From Chloroflexota bacterium (lineage in GTDB: Bacteria; Chloroflexota; Dehalococcoidia; DSTF01; RBG-16-68-14), in NCBI GenBank assembly GCA_022563135.1, contig JADFNZ010000017.1, positions 9,910 through 18,133 on the forward strand: a DNA stretch of 8,224 bases. Reading direction: 5' to 3'. Below the pieces are notes generated by a model. The model worked only from the letters and a program-made list of their open reading frames with translations, was not told the DNA's origin and made no database searches. Shown in pieces: positions 1-6,787 of the stretch (position 1 is the first letter of the stretch; each line of letters begins with the position of its first letter). The translations under genes were made by a program, and so were the position numbers.

Positions 1-152
1 GCGGCGACAGCGAGATCGGACACCTACTCGGCAACCGCGATCACTCTACTGTCTTAAGTGGACGGCGCCGCATCTCCCGCGAGCTTAACTCTCTCCCTCA
101 GACACAGGCCGACATCCAGAGCCTAGAATCATCACTTGCCCAAGCCTCCTAG
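1..152 (+). CDS. dnaA: C-terminal end of chromosomal replication initiator DnaA (domain IV), partial
   Basis: The gene is cut by the left edge; the reading frame starts at base 3 and ends at TAG 150-152, leaving 49 codons. The visible peptide carries the DnaA box-binding signature: EIGHLLGNRDHSTVLSG (residues 4-20 of the fragment), close to the family pattern of an EIG helix followed by GxRDHSTV. After it come RRRISREL and a charged/hydrophobic tail, like the last helix of DnaA domain IV, which normally ends the protein. In the full protein this domain recognises DnaA boxes at oriC, while the AAA+ domain III (outside the window) binds ATP. It lies 87 bp upstream of obgE on the same strand. 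A shorter DnaA-domain protein (a regulator with only the domain IV fold) cannot be excluded because the rest is missing. Confidence 0.8.
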   Translation, partial: GDSEIGHLLGNRDHSTVLSGRRRISRELNSLPQTQADIQSLESSLAQAS

Positions 153-199
153 CTTCACCGCTCAACAGCTTTCACCATTTCCCACCAACTCCACCAGCT

Positions 200-212
200 G
201 ATCATGATGATC
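200..212. repeat. 13-nt perfect inverted repeat upstream of obgE
   Basis: The arms GATCAT (200-205) and ATGATC (207-212) are exact reverse complements around a single central G. The repeat sits 27 bp before the obgE start, in the AT-rich end of the 153-239 spacer. It is too short and AT-rich to be a terminator. An operator-like site is possible but nothing identifies a binding protein. I see no clear -35/-10 pair for obgE in this spacer, so obgE may be read from the upstream gene or from a weak promoter. Confidence 0.35.
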
Positions 213-239
213 TAGACTTATCTTTATAGGAATCAAGAT

Positions 240-1502
240 ATGCTTACAGAGATAGAAATCACTGTTGTTGCAGGCAATGGTGGAGATGGGGTAGTGAGTT
301 TCCGTCGTGAGAAGTTCGTGCCTCGTGGAGGGCCAGATGGTGGCGCTGGCGGGCGAGGTGGAGATGTGATTGTGCAGGTGAACTTGTCGATGCGAGTACT
401 AGATGGTCTGCGACGTAGGAAAACTGTGCGAGCTGTTATGGGTGGACGAGGTGGTCCGGCAAAGAAGAGAGGTCGTACTGGTAAGGCGACTGTCGTGGGT
501 GTACCAGCGGGTACACAAGTGTGGAGAATAGGTGAGGATGATGAGTTGCTAGCGGATCTCGTTACTGAGGGTCAGGCAGTTGTGGTTGTGGAAGGTGGTA
601 CAGGCGGCCGCGGGAATGCTACCTTTGCAACTTCGATGAGGCGGACACCTCGGATTGCTGAGCGAGGTCTACCTGGTGAAAAAGCAATGATTAAGCTAGA
701 GTTGCGGCTGCTGGCTGAGGTTGGGCTGGTTGGGCTACCGAACGCGGGGAAGTCCTCGCTGCTGCGACAGGTATCACAGGCACGGCCGAAGGTTGGTGCG
801 TATCCTTTCACAACGCTCGAACCTTATCTAGGCATGGTTGAGATTGGGTATGAGACGCTGGTGGTTGCTGATATTCCAGGACTGATTGAAGGTGCTCATG
901 AGGGAGCTGGCTTAGGTATAGAGTTCCTGCAGAATATCCGTCGCACGCGAGTGCTCGTGTGTATGATCGATGGCTCTGCAGTGGAGCCCAGGCGAGATCT
1001 GAGTGTGCTGAGGCGAGAGCTGGACGCCTTTGGTCGTGGGCTGGTGGAGAAGAGGTGGGTGGTCGCGCTCAACAAGGTTGATCTGCCTGAAGTGAGGACA
1101 CGAAGCGCAGAGATTCGGCTAGAGCTTGGGGCGATACATGCGGATGTATATGAGATTTCTGCGCTTACCGGCGAGGGGGTGGATAGACTGCTCGCTCGGG
1201 TGATGGTGCTGGTGAAGGAGGAGCGAAACAAGGAAGAGGTGGCGATCACAAAGCCTGCTGTGGTACTCCGCCCGAAGGCTACGAAGCGGTTCGCGATCGT
1301 GCGTAGAAGAGGTGTGGTTGAGGTGCGAGGCCATGCTGCGACCGAGATTGTGCAGAAGATGGGCGTAGCCTCGGAAGAGGCGCGGGCGGAGGTAGCGCGA
1401 CGGCTGGCGCGGCTGGGTGTGTCGGCGGTACTGCAAAGAGCCGGTGTGCAGCCCGGCGATCGTATTCGTGTCGGGGGAGAGGAGTTTGAGTGGCCGGGCT
1501 AG
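240..1502 (+). CDS. obgE: Obg family GTPase (ObgE/CgtA)
   Basis: This is an essential-type GTPase that binds the large ribosomal subunit and links ribosome assembly with stress and growth control in the cytoplasm. The 420 residues show the complete family layout. The glycine-rich Obg fold covers about 1-158 (GNGGDGVVSFRREKFVPRGG at 12-31). The G domain has P-loop GLPNAGKSS (165-173), switch I TT (191-192), DIPG (211-214), NKVD (278-281) and SAL (307-309). A C-terminal OCT domain occupies about 340-420, with the GV..VL..AG...GD pattern near 393-407. The ATG is preceded by AGGA (228-231) at 8 nt, and the N-terminus aligns with the usual Obg start. The stop lies inside nadD, giving a 13-nt overlap and likely translational coupling. 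Base use is unlike that of genes further right: the 5' half is near 55% GC with far more G than C on the coding strand. All GTPase motifs are intact, so it should be functional. Confidence 0.97.
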   Translation: MLTEIEITVVAGNGGDGVVSFRREKFVPRGGPDGGAGGRGGDVIVQVNLSMRVLDGLRRRKTVRAVMGGRGGPAKKRGRTGKATVVGVPAGTQVWRIGEDDELLADLVTEGQAVVVVEGGTGGRGNATFATSMRRTPRIAERGLPGEKAMIKLELRLLAEVGLVGLPNAGKSSLLRQVSQARPKVGAYPFTTLEPYLGMVEIGYETLVVADIPGLIEGAHEGAGLGIEFLQNIRRTRVLVCMIDGSAVEPRRDLSVLRRELDAFGRGLVEKRWVVALNKVDLPEVRTRSAEIRLELGAIHADVYEISALTGEGVDRLLARVMVLVKEERNKEEVAITKPAVVLRPKATKRFAIVRRRGVVEVRGHAATEIVQKMGVASEEARAEVARRLARLGVSAVLQRAGVQPGDRIRVGGEEFEWPG

Positions 1503-2098
1503 CGTGGGGTGTGCTCGGCGGGACCTTCGATCCGGTTCACATCGGCCACATGGCGCTGGCAGAGGCCGCTCGCGAGCAGCTAAATCTGGGGCGAGTAATC
1601 TGGGTACCGGCGGGTGATCCATGGCGGAAGGCCGACCGCACCGTTACCGCTGCTGAGCATCGGGTGGCGATGGTAGAGCTGGCGATCAGAGACAGTCCGC
1701 GGTTCGAGCTGTGCATGATCGAGGTTGAGCGCCAGGGGCCCAGCTATAGCATCGATACGCTAGCAGAGCTGCGCCGGCGGGCGCCGGAGCGCGCGCTCTA
1801 CTTCCTCCTCGGCCAGGATGCGTTATTCGACCTTCCGGCCTGGCGCGAGCCCGCCAAGCTGATTGAGGTCGCGCAGCTTGCGGTCACAACTCGGGGCGAG
1901 GCGCGGCCTACCCGTGAGGCGCTGGAGCAGCTCGTGCCGGGTCTCGCCGCGCGAGTGGTGTGGGTGAAGATGCCGCAAGTGGACGTGAGCGCCACAATGC
2001 TGAGAGAGCTCGCAGCGCAGGGGCGGAGCCTGCGCTCGCTGGTGCCGCCCGGAGTGGACGCCTACATCCGCGAACGAGGGCTCTATCGCGGGAGCTGA
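1490..2098 (+). CDS. nadD: Nicotinate-nucleotide adenylyltransferase
   Basis: NadD transfers AMP from ATP to nicotinate mononucleotide to make deamido-NAD, a shared late step of de novo and salvage NAD synthesis in the cytoplasm. The 202-residue length is normal. Visible motifs are the nucleotidyltransferase signature GGTFDPVHIGH (10-20, with the HxGH-type histidines H17 and H20), SYSIDTL (85-91), FLLGQDALFDLPAW (105-118) and the C-terminal VSATMLR (166-172), a form of the family ISSTxxR nucleotide-binding motif with Ala for the second Ser. The start is GTG 1490, with AGGAG at 1480-1484 five nt upstream, inside the end of obgE. obgE-nadD adjacency is common in bacteria. The gene closes the first transcription unit; a 91-bp gap with a promoter follows. 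Confidence 0.95.
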   Translation: MAGLAWGVLGGTFDPVHIGHMALAEAAREQLNLGRVIWVPAGDPWRKADRTVTAAEHRVAMVELAIRDSPRFELCMIEVERQGPSYSIDTLAELRRRAPERALYFLLGQDALFDLPAWREPAKLIEVAQLAVTTRGEARPTREALEQLVPGLAARVVWVKMPQVDVSATMLRELAAQGRSLRSLVPPGVDAYIRERGLYRGS

Positions 2099-2120
2099 AG
2101 CTGCAGCGGAGTGATGCCGC

Positions 2121-2148
2121 TTGCTCGCTAGTAGGTAGCTGGTATCCT
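2121..2148 (+). promoter_or_regulatory. Probable sigma-70-type promoter for the M23-resA-resB-lgt-redoxin unit
   Basis: TTGCTC (2121-2126) and TATCCT (2143-2148) are separated by 16 bp, and TGG directly precedes the -10 box, giving the extended -10 TGn element. The site lies in the only sizeable gap between nadD and the next gene. Transcription would begin near 2155, about 35 nt before the proposed CTG start. This is a sequence-only prediction. Confidence 0.5.
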
Positions 2149-2176
2149 GAGGCCGTACGTCCGGGAGCAGGCTGAC

Positions 2177-2182
2177 CGGAGG
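2177..2182 (+). promoter_or_regulatory. Ribosome binding site that decides the M23 start
   Basis: CGGAGG is a strong Shine-Dalgarno match. It lies 7 nt upstream of CTG 2190 but 28 nt upstream of the first standard start codon in that frame (GTG 2211). The frame has a TGA stop at 2187-2189, so no earlier start is possible. The spacing argues for initiation at CTG 2190. Confidence 0.55.
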
Positions 2183-2189
2183 CCTCTGA

Positions 2190-2960
2190 CTGCGCCAGAT
2201 AGCCGTCATCGTGGTGGTCGCTGTGGCCGTAGGGCTCGTGGTCGCCCTGGCGGCGCGCGGCGGCGATTCGCCGGCCGAGGAGAGTACCGTGACCGGGACG
2301 GAGCCAACGGCAACAGTCTCGCGCGCAACGGCCACGCCGGTCGCGCTCGCGACGCCGGGCGGGTTGGAGACGCCACCGCCGCAGAGGCCGGCGGGAGAGG
2401 TCAGCGGCTTCGCGTTTCCTATCCCCGGCGGCTGCCTCCCGCAATCGCCGCTGCTCATGCCGGGCGCCAGCCGGGAGTACCGTAAGGGGATCCACGAGGG
2501 GGTGGACTTCTTCGATAGCGATAACTGCACGGCCATCGGCCTCGGCAGCGAGGTGGTAGCGGTCGCCGCCGGCACGGTGCTGCGCGCCGATCGTGGCTAC
2601 GAGGAGCTCACTCCCGTCACGGCCGCCGCTCTGCGTGACGAGCTCGAACGGAACGGCAGTTCCGATCCGGGGACACTTGATAGGCTGCGCGGCCGTCAGG
2701 TGTGGATCGATCACGGTGGAGGCGTGGTGACGCGGTATGCGCACCTGAGCGCTATCGCGGATGGGATCGAGGCCGGCGGCCGGGTGGAGCGTGGCCGGCT
2801 ACTCGCCTACGTGGGCGAATCCGGGACCGTGGATTCGATCGAAGCGCCTGGCAGCCAGTTTCACCTCCATTTCGAGATCCGCATTGGGGCGAGCTACCTC
2901 GGCGCCGGCGAGGGGGCGGCGGCGACGCGCACCTTGTATGAAAGGGCGTTCTCGCAGTAG
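2190..2960 (+). CDS. Membrane-anchored M23/LytM family metallopeptidase
   Basis: A zinc endopeptidase of the LytM/lysostaphin type, expected to act outside the membrane on peptidoglycan cross-bridges or stem peptides. With the CTG start the protein has 256 residues. It begins MRQIAVIVVVAVAVGLVVAL, an N-terminal membrane anchor or signal segment, then a Thr/Ala/Pro-rich linker to about 70. The catalytic domain holds all expected ligands: HEGVD (H102, D106), YAHLS (H185) and HLHFE (H225, H227). A helical insert of about 30 residues (137-168) separates the first zinc motif from the conserved WIDHGGGVVTRYAHLS block (172-187); I remember similar inserts in Chloroflexota M23 proteins. If GTG 2211 is the true start, the first 7 residues (MRQIAVI) are lost and the anchor is shortened at its front. 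It is the first gene of a five-gene unit; resA begins 4 nt after its stop. The substrate is unknown. Confidence 0.85.
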   Translation: MRQIAVIVVVAVAVGLVVALAARGGDSPAEESTVTGTEPTATVSRATATPVALATPGGLETPPPQRPAGEVSGFAFPIPGGCLPQSPLLMPGASREYRKGIHEGVDFFDSDNCTAIGLGSEVVAVAAGTVLRADRGYEELTPVTAAALRDELERNGSSDPGTLDRLRGRQVWIDHGGGVVTRYAHLSAIADGIEAGGRVERGRLLAYVGESGTVDSIEAPGSQFHLHFEIRIGASYLGAGEGAAATRTLYERAFSQ

Positions 2961-2964
2961 CGCG

Positions 2965-3636
2965 ATGGAAGAGCGGCTCGACGCATCGGGAGGACCGGGG
3001 GTAAGCGCGAGGCCGCGCCCGCGCACGCGGCTTGGCGGCCTGCGTTCGTTCGTCCTCTCGCTGGCCGTGCTCGGCCTGATCATCGGCGGCCTCTGGTACT
3101 GGGAGAACCGCGACGGCGGCTTCGGCGGCGACAGCCCATACGGCGTCGTCGCGCTGCCGCTCGAGAGGAACCCGACGGGGCTCGCCCCCCTCGCGGCCAT
3201 CGACCGTGCAGGGCCGGACTTTCTCCTAGAGACGCCGGACGGCGGCACGCTCCGCCTGAGCGATCTCCAGGGCAGTCCGGTGCTGCTCAACTTCTGGGCC
3301 TCCTGGTGTGGCCCTTGCCGTGACGAGATCCCGGAGCTGGTGCAGGTGTATGAAGAGCACGCCGGCCACGGGCTCGTCGTCGTCGGCGTGGACCTGCAGG
3401 AGCCGAACAGCACGGTGCTGGACTTCGCTGAGGACTTTGGCATTACCTATCCGCTCGTGATCGACCGCGATGGCGACGTGCAGAACGTGTGGCGGCTGGC
3501 CGGGCCGTTCGGTGGCCTGCCTAGCAGCTACTTTCTGGACGAGACCGGCGTGATCCGCGCCCGCGTCTTCGGGCCCATGACCAAGGAGATGCTGAACGAG
3601 CAATTGCTCTCGATCCTGCCGGGAGAGGCGCCCTGA
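2965..3636 (+). CDS. resA: ResA/TlpA-like membrane-anchored thiol-disulfide oxidoreductase
   Basis: A thioredoxin-fold protein tethered outside the membrane; in System II cytochrome c maturation ResA reduces the CxxCH cysteines of apocytochrome c so that heme can be attached. The 223 residues start with a basic N-terminus (RPRPRTR, 17-23), one membrane segment (about 26-45), a spacer, then the redoxin domain. The active site is NFWASWCGPC (109-118; C115 and C118), with the cis-proline loop LPSSYF (185-190). The start chosen is ATG 2965, 4 nt after the M23 stop. No good Shine-Dalgarno is near, so reinitiation after the upstream gene is likely. ATG 2938 would add 9 residues and overlap the M23 gene, with no better ribosome site. 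Its stop overlaps the resB start (TGATG), and that pairing is the main reason to call it ResA and not a general TlpA. Confidence 0.85.
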   Translation: MEERLDASGGPGVSARPRPRTRLGGLRSFVLSLAVLGLIIGGLWYWENRDGGFGGDSPYGVVALPLERNPTGLAPLAAIDRAGPDFLLETPDGGTLRLSDLQGSPVLLNFWASWCGPCRDEIPELVQVYEEHAGHGLVVVGVDLQEPNSTVLDFAEDFGITYPLVIDRDGDVQNVWRLAGPFGGLPSSYFLDETGVIRARVFGPMTKEMLNEQLLSILPGEAP

Positions 3637-5321
3637 TGGCGCGCGCGGAGACGGCGCAGGACTGGACGCGTCTCGCCCGCGGCCTGGACCGGGTGCTGCT
3701 GGGCTTCTGGCGGCTGCTCGGCTCGCTGGGGTTCGCGCTGGTCATGCTCGGGTTCCTGGCCCTGGCCGGCCTGCTCTCGATCCTGCTCCCGCAGGTACCG
3801 GCCCAGATCGAGAACAGCCCGGCGGCGGTCGCTGCCTGGGTGGAGTTCCAGAAGGGCAAATTCGGCCCGTTGACGGAGCCGATGTTCCGGCTCGGCCTGT
3901 TCGATGTGTTCGCATCGCGCTGGTTTATCGCCACGCTCGGCCTGCTTGCGGTGGCGGTCTTCGCCTACATCGTGAGCCGGCTGCCGCAGTTCTGGCAGAA
4001 CATCGCCCGGCCGCAGGAGCGCGTGCCGGACTCGTTCTTCGACCGCGCCGCCAACCGCGTGGCCTTTGTTACGCCGGAGCAAGCGCAGGAAGGCGAGGCG
4101 GCATCGCGACTAGCCGACCTGCTGGCGGGGCGGCGCTACAAGGTGAGCGCCGTTCGCCAAGGCGCGACGACCTATCTCTTCGCCGACCGGTTCGCCTGGG
4201 CGCAGGTGGGGAACCTGATCACCCACCTGGCGGTGATTATCTTCCTCGTCGGAGGGCTCACCTCCAGCCTGGGGGGCTTCACGAGCGCCCTGATCATCGC
4301 GGAGGGAACGGCGAGCCCGGTCTTCGCCGTGAGCGACCCGAACCAGATGCAGGTGGAGGTGATCGACGCCGTCGGCCTGTTTGACGAACGGGGCACGCCG
4401 GCGGACTACCGGACGGAGCTGGTGATCTATCAGGGCGGCGATGAAGTGAAGCGAGGGGTGGTCACGGTCAACGACCCGCTGACGTTCGGCGGCTATCGAT
4501 TCCATCAGTCCGCCTTCTTCGGTGAGGGCGCCGCGCTCGTTGTGCGTGACGCCGCGAGCGGCAACGCGCTGTACCGGGAGGTGCTGGTGCTCCAGGACCT
4601 GGTACCGGCGCCGCTGATCACCGTTCGCGACGCGGACGGCTTGGTGCTGCTGGACGACGTCATCGTGCCGACGGACGTGATCGCGGGCGCGAGCGGGACG
4701 CTGATCACGGTGCCGGGTGACGGCCGCCAGTTCTGGGTGGGCGTGAAGCAGGACGCGAACGAGGTCTGGAACCTCGTCGTGTTCGGCCGGTACGAGACAA
4801 ACGTGCGCACCACGATCCCGGAGGGCGGAACGGGGAGCGCCGGCGACCTGCAGTTTACGTTCCTCGAGACGACGGGGCTGCCCTCCGCGTCGGCCGGGGG
4901 CATCCCGGGCGACAATGACCAGTCGCTGGTGGTCATGTCGGAGACTCCTGAAGGCGAGCCGTTTCTCACCCTGCTCGGCCCGGTAGACGGGCGTGCGCTA
5001 ACACTGTACGCTGATCAGTCAGTGCAGATTGAAGACTGGGAGTATCTCTTCGAAGGGCGGCGGGAGTTCGCCGGCATCGAGGTGCGGCGCGATCCGGGCG
5101 CCATGTTTATCTGGGTGGGCGCCGGCCTCCTGCTCCTGGGGCTGATGATCACCTTCTACGTGCCTCGGATGCGCCTCTGGGCCCGCGTGCGCCAGGATGC
5201 TACCATTATCGTCGGCCCGGCGGAGCGGAGCGGCGTCTTCGACGCCGAGGCGAGACGCATCGCCCGGGAGCTGGGCGCCAAAGATGAGGAGGACGAAGTG
5301 AGGCAGGAATTGAGTGATTAG
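3636..5321 (+). CDS. resB: Cytochrome c biogenesis protein ResB (Ccs1 family)
   Basis: ResB/Ccs1 is the membrane partner of CcsA in System II; together they carry heme across the membrane and join it to apocytochrome c. The 561-residue protein shows the family topology: membrane segments at about 29-52, 96-113, 191-214 and 489-508, with a large extracytoplasmic domain (about 215-488) between the third and fourth. Recognisable stretches are VNDPLTFGGYRFHQSAF (278-294) and IEVRRDPGAMFIWVGAGLLL (481-500), where a double-Arg/Asp-Pro motif leads into the last helix. H197, at the start of TM3 (NLITHLAV), fits the conserved heme-related histidine position. The start ATG overlaps the resA stop (TGATG), with GGGAGAGG at 3621-3628 upstream. 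The C-terminus is a charged cytoplasmic tail (EEDE near 551). No CcsA/ResC gene is in the window, so that partner must be encoded elsewhere if the system works. Confidence 0.93.
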   Translation: MARAETAQDWTRLARGLDRVLLGFWRLLGSLGFALVMLGFLALAGLLSILLPQVPAQIENSPAAVAAWVEFQKGKFGPLTEPMFRLGLFDVFASRWFIATLGLLAVAVFAYIVSRLPQFWQNIARPQERVPDSFFDRAANRVAFVTPEQAQEGEAASRLADLLAGRRYKVSAVRQGATTYLFADRFAWAQVGNLITHLAVIIFLVGGLTSSLGGFTSALIIAEGTASPVFAVSDPNQMQVEVIDAVGLFDERGTPADYRTELVIYQGGDEVKRGVVTVNDPLTFGGYRFHQSAFFGEGAALVVRDAASGNALYREVLVLQDLVPAPLITVRDADGLVLLDDVIVPTDVIAGASGTLITVPGDGRQFWVGVKQDANEVWNLVVFGRYETNVRTTIPEGGTGSAGDLQFTFLETTGLPSASAGGIPGDNDQSLVVMSETPEGEPFLTLLGPVDGRALTLYADQSVQIEDWEYLFEGRREFAGIEVRRDPGAMFIWVGAGLLLLGLMITFYVPRMRLWARVRQDATIIVGPAERSGVFDAEARRIARELGAKDEEDEVRQELSD

Positions 5322-6237
5322 CGCCCTGCAGCTCCTCGCGATCGGGATCGGCATTGACCCGGAGCTGGCCGAATTCGACGTACCCTTCTTGGGTAGCTTG
5401 ACGCTCACCTGGCACGGCGTGTTCACCGCCGTCGGCATCGCCGGCGGCGTTTTCGTGGCCGTGGTGATCGGCCGCCGCCGCGGCTTCCTCGAGGACGATA
5501 TCTACAGCGCCGCTCTCGTCATCATCCCGGCAGGCATCATCGGCGCGCGAGCCCTCTTCGTGATCGAGCGCTGGGGCAGGTTCTCAGACGATCTACTGAG
5601 CATCTTTCGGCTCAACGAAGGCGGGATATCGATCTACGGCGCGGTGCTCGGCGGCCTTGCCGGCGCGACGGTCTACGTCTGGATCCGGAAGTTGCCCATC
5701 AGGCGGAGCCTGGATGTGGCCGCGCTCGGCGCCCTGGTCGGCCTCGCGATCGGCCGTATCGGCGACATCATCAACGGTGAGCACTTCTCGGAGACGACCG
5801 GCCTGCCTTGGGGCTTCCGCTACACCCACCTCGATAGCCCCAGCGTCGTCGGCCATCCGCTCGATGAGTGTCGGCTACAGGGCATCGGTGGCATCGGCGA
5901 TCTCTGTACGCAGCAGCCGGCGGTCGCCTACGAGCTGATCGGCGATCTGCTCATCTTTGGGCTGCTCTTGTTCGTGCTCTACCGTGTGCGCCGCGACGGG
6001 CTGGCCTTCTTCGGCTTCATCTTCCTCTATTCGCTGATGCGCTTCGGCGTCAGCGAGCTCCGTCTTGACAGCAGGGAGATCGTCGCGGGGCTCACCACGC
6101 CGCAGGTGACGGCGCTCTTCTTGATTCCCATGGCGCTGGCCGGACTCATCTGGGCGTGGCGCCGGCCTGGCTCCAGCGAGCCCGATGCGCTGGCGCCTGC
6201 GCAGGCCGTGGCCGCGACAGGGCCGCCGTCCGGGTGA
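5314..6237 (+). CDS. lgt: Phosphatidylglycerol:prolipoprotein diacylglyceryl transferase
   Basis: Lgt moves a diacylglyceryl group from phosphatidylglycerol to the lipobox cysteine of prolipoproteins, the first step of lipoprotein maturation in the cytoplasmic membrane. The 307 residues are strongly hydrophobic, with about seven membrane segments as in the family. Signatures are LTWHGVF (31-37), GGISIYGAVLGG (103-114), the Lgt motif GRIGDIINGEH (147-157) followed by GLPWG (163-167), QPAVAYE (201-207) and RFGVSELRLDSRE (243-255). Compared with E. coli Lgt, the Asn of GRIGN is Asp151 and the HGG histidine is Tyr108; I believe such variants occur in distant phyla. The start GTG 5314 has AGGAA (5305-5309) upstream and overlaps the resB stop by 8 nt, so it is co-translated with resB. 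The tail after 284 is low-complexity and probably cytoplasmic. Confidence 0.94.
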   Translation: MISALQLLAIGIGIDPELAEFDVPFLGSLTLTWHGVFTAVGIAGGVFVAVVIGRRRGFLEDDIYSAALVIIPAGIIGARALFVIERWGRFSDDLLSIFRLNEGGISIYGAVLGGLAGATVYVWIRKLPIRRSLDVAALGALVGLAIGRIGDIINGEHFSETTGLPWGFRYTHLDSPSVVGHPLDECRLQGIGGIGDLCTQQPAVAYELIGDLLIFGLLLFVLYRVRRDGLAFFGFIFLYSLMRFGVSELRLDSREIVAGLTTPQVTALFLIPMALAGLIWAWRRPGSSEPDALAPAQAVAATGPPSG

Positions 6238-6247
6238 GGGAGCGGCG

Positions 6248-6730
6248 ATGTTGAGTGTTGGCGACCAGGCGCCGCCTTTCGATCTGCCAGACCTCGCCGC
6301 CAAGCAGCACCGGCTTGTCGATGGCGAGGCGCCGGTGCTGGCCGTCTTCTGGAAGCCGAGCTGCGCCACCTGCGACCTAGCGTTCCCCTACCTGCAGCGG
6401 CTCTACGAGGCCTACCCCGGCGACGGCTGGCGGCTGCTGGCCGTCTCCCAGGAGGACGCCACATCCAGCGGGCAGTTTGCCCAGCAGTACGGCATCACCT
6501 TCCCGATCCTCATCGAAGGTGACGGCTGGCCGGCGTCCATGGCGTATGATCCTGAGGCGACACCGACGCTCTTCCTTATCTCGCCGGACGGCGCCATTGA
6601 GCACGCGAGCGTCGGCTTCGAGAAGGCTGCGCTTAATGAGATCTCGGAGGCGCTGGCGAAGCATCTGGGCGTGAGCTCCCAGCTTATCGCGCGCGAAGAC
6701 GACGGCAACCCGCCGTTCCGCCCCGGCTGA
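6248..6730 (+). CDS. Cytoplasmic redoxin (TlpA/AhpC-TSA-like thiol-disulfide protein)
   Basis: A 160-residue thioredoxin-fold protein with no signal peptide or membrane segment, so it should act in the cytoplasm. It opens with VGDQAPPFDLPDL (4-16), the usual redoxin/peroxiredoxin entry, then FWKPSCATC (34-42) with a CxxC pair at C39/C42, and a cis-proline TPT (105-107). The CxxC in place of a lone peroxidatic Cys suggests a thiol-disulfide oxidoreductase, though a peroxiredoxin-like (BCP-type) activity is not excluded. The C-terminal tail ends EDDGNPPFRPG, apart from the fold. The start ATG 6248 is chosen because AGGGAG (6237-6242) lies 5 nt upstream and it falls 10 nt after the lgt stop; an in-frame ATG at 6185 would overlap lgt by 53 nt and add a basic extension with no family likeness. 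It is the last gene of the five-gene unit. Confidence 0.85.
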   Translation: MLSVGDQAPPFDLPDLAAKQHRLVDGEAPVLAVFWKPSCATCDLAFPYLQRLYEAYPGDGWRLLAVSQEDATSSGQFAQQYGITFPILIEGDGWPASMAYDPEATPTLFLISPDGAIEHASVGFEKAALNEISEALAKHLGVSSQLIAREDDGNPPFRPG

Positions 6731-6739
6731 GGGCCCCTC
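6729..6739. repeat. Short inverted repeat over the redoxin stop codon
   Basis: GAGGG (6729-6733) and CCCTC (6735-6739) are exact complements with one base between, overlapping the TGA of the redoxin gene. The one-base loop would force opening of the inner pairs. It belongs to a group of three such elements before the convergent gene. Confidence 0.3.
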
Positions 6740-6746
6740 CACCGCT

Positions 6747-6761
6747 AGGCCGGTCCGGCCT
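6747..6761. repeat. 15-nt GC-rich palindrome in the convergent gap
   Basis: AGGCCGG and CCGGCCT flank a single T (6754). As RNA it could fold with AGGCC/GGCCT paired over a GGTCC loop. It is one of three hairpin-forming elements between the redoxin stop and the end of the - strand gene. Confidence 0.35.
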
Positions 6762-6787
6762 CTGCACGAAGTCCCGGCAAACTGCGA

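Noticed and set aside
218..226. TTATCTTTA as a DnaA box before obgE
   Set aside because: Only 6 of 9 positions match TTATCCACA, and the conserved CACA end is lost. No second copy lies nearby.
2761..2964. Longer start for the ResA-like protein reaching back into the M23 gene
   Set aside because: The extension is read out of frame through the conserved M23 HLHFE coding region, and the membrane anchor pattern begins only after ATG 2965.
3521..4082. Long - strand open frames across resA and resB
   Set aside because: These are typical antisense frames of high-GC coding DNA, with Arg/Glu/Gln-rich text and no motifs, overlying two well-supported genes.
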